A DNA stretch of 64,000 nucleotides from Cladorrhinum sp. PSN259 (Eukaryota; Ascomycota; Sordariomycetes; Sordariales; Podosporaceae). A program made the translations under genes and the position numbers. The stretch covers positions 780,501 through 844,500 of the forward strand of contig MU867067.1 in NCBI GenBank assembly GCA_033725935.1. The letters are read 5' to 3'. The notes beneath the pieces were generated by a model. The model did not search any database. It saw nothing but the letters and a program-made list of their open reading frames with translations, and was not told the DNA's origin. Below are positions 59,601 through 64,000 of the stretch, piece after piece; within the stretch, counting starts at the first letter, position 1, and each line of letters opens with the position of its first letter.

Positions 59601-60630
59601 CTTACCACCCCCAATGACAACTATTACAACCCAATTACCTGCACCACCTCCAAAGGTTCCCAAGCCATTCCCCCCCTCTCGTCCCGCCTCCTCGCCAAAA
59701 ACTCATTCCTCAAAGGCATCAAAACGGACTGTTTCCCTTTATTCCCAATCCCATACCCATCACTCTCGGTCAAATGACTCTCGTCACTCCCACTCGAGCA
59801 ACAAGTCCTCCTCGATATTCCATCGTTTGACGGGCCACCCTTCAATAACCGCGACCTCGACTCGAATATCCCTCCGCTTTGCGAGAGCGCAGTTTTTCAC
59901 CCTGCACAGACTTTCCTCGTACCCTGCTTTTGATTCCCTGACTTACCGGTCCATACCGCACTTGACGTCCAAGATTGAGCGGTTACTTTGTCAGCGGCAG
60001 GCTCAGTTGCAGCAGCAAAGTCAGCAGCAGCAGGGTCCAACTCTTTCTTCTTCTTCTTCTTCTTCATCTTCTTCAACTTCTTCAACTTCTCATTACACTT
60101 GTAATCACGCCTATAATACCTACCGTCGCCCCATTTCATCCACTTCTTCTTCTTCTTCAAGTTCTTCTTCCGATCACAATTCAAGTATCACGGAGGATAG
60201 TAGTACAGAAGAACCACCCCCAGAAAATGAAGAACCGCCCTTACCAAATGAAGAAGAAGGAGAAGGAGAAGGAGAAGAGGAAGAAGAAGAAAACCAATCC
60301 CTCACGGAAATGCACCGCCACCTCTCCCGAATCTCTGCCAAAATAATCTCCCGCAGAACCGGAATGAGGCTCTCCTGTATTGATACCGAAGAAAAATTAG
60401 GGTTGTTCGCCTCTGGCGCGATCAACGAGCGGAATTGGGAGAATAAAGTCTCTAAATGGGATGAGGGGGAATGGAAGGGTCGGATATTGGGTGGTGGTGG
60501 TGCGGAGAGGAGAAGGGTAAGGTATTTACTGGCTTCAGGTTATGATGGCAACTTGAAGGCGGATAAGCAAGTTGGCCACAAACAAAGAGGAAGAGGTAAT
60601 AATAATGATGACGATCACGGTGTTGAATAA
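56622..60630 (+). CDS. large uncharacterised, mostly disordered protein (1316 aa)
   Basis: Two exons, 56622-56949 and 57008-60630, with a 58-nt intron (G|GTAAGT ... GGATAG) that splits a Gly codon. Low-complexity parts include an acidic run (EEEGEDEEDDDDDDDD, about residue 220), long Ser runs encoded by TTC/TCT repeats (60040-60170) and Glu/Gly repeats near 60260. Two stretches look folded: about residues 620-690 (LTLILPYMACMTSLRKRCPF ... LDRIRRPFLDFGFEIHRYC ... KRIKRIIEE) and about 845-925 (AIKDVVSNLSDLLDFVTKL ... FYDPALKFSQKHHRQL ... PDRINFITSLLSERV), both helical. Exon 1 contains WEVLEVERGRRYVRLEGRYHPV. I do not recognise it. Size, charge blocks and helices would fit a scaffold, but that is a guess. 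Confidence 0.82.
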
Positions 60631-63261
60631 CGGGGGGGAAAGCAAGAGTCAGAAGAAGCAAAAATGATGATGCCTGGAGACACACATCGTTGATTTCCGC
60701 GTCCCCATGATTTCCGGAGGAGCAGGAACCACCACGTCCACCTGCCATTACTCCAGAGGTGGATGCCGGGGCCCAACTAAATAATAACAACACGAAAGGG
60801 CAGCAACATGACGGGGACCAACAGTACGATGGGTAACAGAAACAATAATAATACGACGGGGTGCAACAACACGATAGGGGGTTAATAACACACACCACAT
60901 GCGCCAGAGAAACCACATAACGGGTGAGCGACGTCATGAGTGGGACGAATACGAAAATATATGGCCAACAACAGCACGAGTAAGAAAGGGAAAAATAGAA
61001 AGGAGAATTGGTATTATAAGGGCCAGCAGTCGGAAAAAATAAAAGGACGAAAACGGATAATAATATTAAATGGGAACGGAAAGGACACCGAACCGAATAA
61101 CCAACCAAAAAAAAAAAAAAAAAAGAACGATCACCACTACCAAACAAGCAAAAGCGAGTGCCGCTAATTATATGAAGGTCAGTGGGAAGAAGTAATTTGT
61201 ACCTACGACTTTGTTTATATTTATTTATTTGGTCGGTGTTTAGTAATTGGGAGAAAAGTTGTTTTATTGGTAATTAACCCTTTTAATTTTTTTTTTTCAT
61301 AATCTTTTTTGTTCTTTCTTCCTTTTTATAATCTGAGTTATTTATCTTTTTTTCTTCTTCTTCTTTTCTTTATTAAATATTGAATACAAAACTGTCCATT
61401 TCTTTCCCTTTATCGTTCTATTTTATAATTTTATCAGTAATATTAATTAATGGTTTTTTTTTATTGATCAGTTTCTTTTTCGAGGCTTGTGCTTGTGCTT
61501 GTGCTTATGCGAATATGGGTGCGGATGTACGGGTGCTGATTTTCTGATCGAAAAGAAAAGAAAGAAAAGAAAGAGAAAAAAAAAGGGGGGAAAGGAAACC
61601 TGGACGGTAATCGTGGATATATCACCTACAAAACTAGGCGTAATAAATGTATTGTTTTCATTTCCACCTTTAATTTTCATTATATCCAAAGGTATTCTTT
61701 TTCCCTTTCTTTATTAGTTTTCGACATATTCGAATGGAGAAGGTTCTGACATGGCTGATGGATTCGGGCAGGCTTCTAGAATATAACCTGGCTAGGAAGC
61801 TGGAGCTGGAACTGGAAGCAAGCCTGGGCATAGACCCTACAATATAGGGCGGCCATGGACCAGTTGGCTTCCTTTTACAATGGTATGATATGGATACGGG
61901 CCTACTACGGCCGACGGAAGGATTCTATAGAGTAGATACGAGGTTTTTCAGCCGGCCCTTACGGTACGGTTTTCCTTGTGTAAATAGCAGTAGAGGGACC
62001 GACGAGCCCTGCCAAGGGCATAGCGGTGTACGAACAAATAATAATATTCGAATGGAGTAATTTTTTTTTTTTTAAAAAAAAGAAGGAAAGAGACGTTTAT
62101 ATGGCCCAAGGGAAGGAGAGAGGGAAAGTTCAGGTAGACGGTAATTAACGCACATAACTTGAACAAAGTAGATTCCCAGCATACAGTTTCTGCAGGTAGG
62201 TAAATAAATAATTAGTGGGAATGATAGACGTAATATAGGCTTTACCGACTGTGAGATTATGAGAACAAGGGAAAAAGCAATCCCATCATGCAGCTTTCTA
62301 TGGTTAAGTGAATAAATGGCAAAATGAAATGATAACGCAATAAAGACTTTGAGGACTGTGAGAGTAGTTTATTCACACTCCTCAAGAGTTCTATTTCTTC
62401 CGTCGTTCAATATGGTGGTACCCAGAGTGTCAGGTCCAGCATCGTCAACACCAGGCACAGATCACATATCACAGACCACAGACACAGGACTATCATGGGC
62501 AAAAGTCACGGCATAATGTACTCCATACACACAAGTAAACACTTTTCCACTACTCAACACAACATTCCATACTCTACTGAGGCTCATCAACGCCAATCTA
62601 ATCATATTCACGGACGCCATACACAAGTCCCAGCACAGAAAAGACCTCCCCGGAAAAGAAAAGGCAGTGTATACTAGGATAGCTCTCTATAAGCCACTCC
62701 AGTCTCATCATGTACCCCATTGCCCTATTGTCTGTTGTGGAGATATCGTCGTCCATTTGAGTCCCAGCCAGTCTCAGCATGAGGTAACAGCCAGCCAACC
62801 GGGCCCAGGATTCCATCAATCCATCTCTATAGGCAATTCCCCTCTCCCTCCTCCGCTTGTATGTGCTTTCCCGTATTGAAACCCCTCAACGCTCATTTTC
62901 TCCTCGCTCGTCATGCTTCATGGCATGACCTAAACCCAAGGCTAGTTTCCACAAAATGCTGTGTGGCGCTGACCTGTCCTGAGTAAAAGCAAAAGAAAAT
63001 TTCCCTCCCTCCTCTTTTTGATGTAAAAAACGACGGACGCCAAAAGCCATGTCATGGTATAATAAACTCCTCAATTCCCTTGATCCCCATTCCCATCCAC
63101 CCATCTTAAATTTCCCTATGCCATAAACGCTCCCATGTTCCATGCTGGCCGAAAGAAAACGAGAAAAACCACCATGAAATTTGCCAAGAACCATAAAAAC
63201 GCCGGGTTGCAGTAAATGCAGTGAAAGAAGGGGACTTGACCGCGTAAAAAGAAGTTTGTGC
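60631..63261. other. intergenic region between tail-to-tail genes
   Basis: Low-complexity AT-rich DNA from 61180 to 62350 with many A and T runs, including an A17-type run near 61108 and a T/A pair of runs near 62060. A GCTTGT hexamer repeat lies at about 61484-61508. No gene is supported; it probably includes both 3' UTRs. Confidence 0.5.
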
Positions 63262-64000
63262 TCAAAGGAAGAGTCCAACCCAAGCATACTTGTTACCGAC
63301 CTCGGTTTTGCAATCGTCAACAGAACAAATCATCTTCTTGTTGTTGTCGACAGCCGGGCGGAACGGAGTCCTCTCGGCCTTTTTCACCAGCCGCTTCTCG
63401 TAGCAGGACTTGCAGTAGACCTAAAGAGAAAAGGAAGCGAGTCAGTAAACAGTAACAGAAAATGAGGCTCCGAGTGATGCCTTACATGACCACAATCCTT
63501 CAAAGCCCAGAAAAAATGCTCCTCCATGTCCTTGCGACTCTTAGCCCTCTTGGCAGCTGGCGACTTGTGCTTTGCAGCGTTGGCAGCATTTGCCGCATCC
63601 TCATCCTCTGGGCAATACTGTAGCTCCTCGTCGCAGCCGGCACAAACAATCACTTGATCACCACCAGTATTGCGAGTAAAACCCTCGGGCGCCGGAGGCG
63701 GCGGGACGTGCTTCGGCTGAGGAGGGTCGCGAGCGCGGGGCGGAGGGATCTGTATACCGAAAGCATAGCGAAGGTCGGGAACGTTATGCGCAAGCGGATT
63801 CGCTACGGGTACACCACCGCCAATCAAATCGATGTCAACGTCAGCCATTGGGCGATTAACCAGATTACCGAGCGCCTGCGCGAGCCTCGGCATGTGTGAA
63901 AGGTGACTTTGTATGTTTATGCCGAGAAAGTTGTTGCGAAAGAGACGGCCAAGGTCGGGATTGACATTTGGTTCGGTGCGAGGTGGTTCACGCGGCTGCG
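63262..64000 (-). CDS. Cys-rich zinc-finger (RING-like) protein, 5' end missing
   Basis: Visible exons on the minus strand are 64000-63486 (open to the window edge) and 63420-63262, with a 65-nt intron (CAT|GTAAGG ... TTTAG). Reading from the edge gives PREPPRTEPNVNPDLGRLF, then a conserved-looking LGNLVNRPMADVDIDLIGGG. The Cys/His set follows: VCAGCDEELQYC, LKDCGHVYCKSCYEKR (split by the intron at CGH|VYC) and ICSVDDCKTEVGNKYAWVGLFL at the C-terminus. The C-x2-C ... CGHxxCxxC ... C-x4-C spacing suggests two zinc sites as in RING-type fingers. The acidic/Ala/Lys linker between the first CxxC and CGH is longer than usual. Possibly a ubiquitin- or SUMO-related ligase, but this is not shown. Confidence 0.82.

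Noticed and set aside
60452..61147. 231-codon minus-strand frame with Phe/Cys/Leu runs
   Set aside because: It arises from antisense A/G-rich repeats at the 3' end of the 1316-aa gene; not protein-like.
1..64000. CRISPR array, bacterial operon or prophage
   Set aside because: No regularly spaced repeat-spacer array or phage genes are present. Introns and the nuclear tRNA type show this is eukaryotic DNA.

Overview
The window looks like nuclear DNA of a filamentous ascomycete, most likely a sordariomycete close to the Sordariales. Genes are intron-poor. Spliceosomal introns are mostly 52-217 nt with GTRNGT-type donors, CTRAY branch points and CAG/TAG acceptors. Coding sequence is rich in Gln, Pro and Ser tracts. 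The recognisable families (GT15 mannosyltransferase, Crh-type GH16, DUF2235, caspase-like) are standard fungal ones. This placement rests on gene style and remembered families, not on a search.

Layout. 0-10 kb: 3' part of a Pro/Gln-rich conserved protein; an OHCU decarboxylase of urate breakdown; a DUF2235 alpha/beta-hydrolase; a Cys-rich secreted-protein gene broken by frameshifts; and a hypothetical gene interrupted by one in-frame TAG. 10-18 kb: repeat-rich non-coding DNA, an intron-containing tRNA-Tyr(GUA), a GT15 mannosyltransferase, and a dihydroxyacid dehydratase (DHAD) with a GC-AG intron and an 8-nt microexon. 18-36 kb: two putative DNA-binding regulators, one minus and one plus, separated by about 11 kb without a convincing gene. 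36-49 kb: a frameshifted SAR1/ARF-like GTPase, a GPI-anchored Crh glucan-chitin transglycosylase, a J-like membrane protein whose apparent stop lies inside a good intron, a small secreted protein and a PhzF-family protein. 49-64 kb: a 765-aa conserved disordered protein, a caspase-fold protein with a long disordered N-terminus, a 1316-aa uncharacterised protein, and the 3' part of a Zn-finger protein running off the right edge.

How the genes work together. I see no operon, biosynthetic cluster, transposase or CRISPR. Two genes concern the cell surface (GT15, Crh) and two concern small-molecule metabolism (OHCU decarboxylase, DHAD), but nothing shows they are co-regulated. The most notable signals are structural: three genes with apparent disabling lesions, a stop codon that is probably spliced out to roughly double a protein, the microexon, the GC-AG intron, and the large gene-free tract between two regulators.
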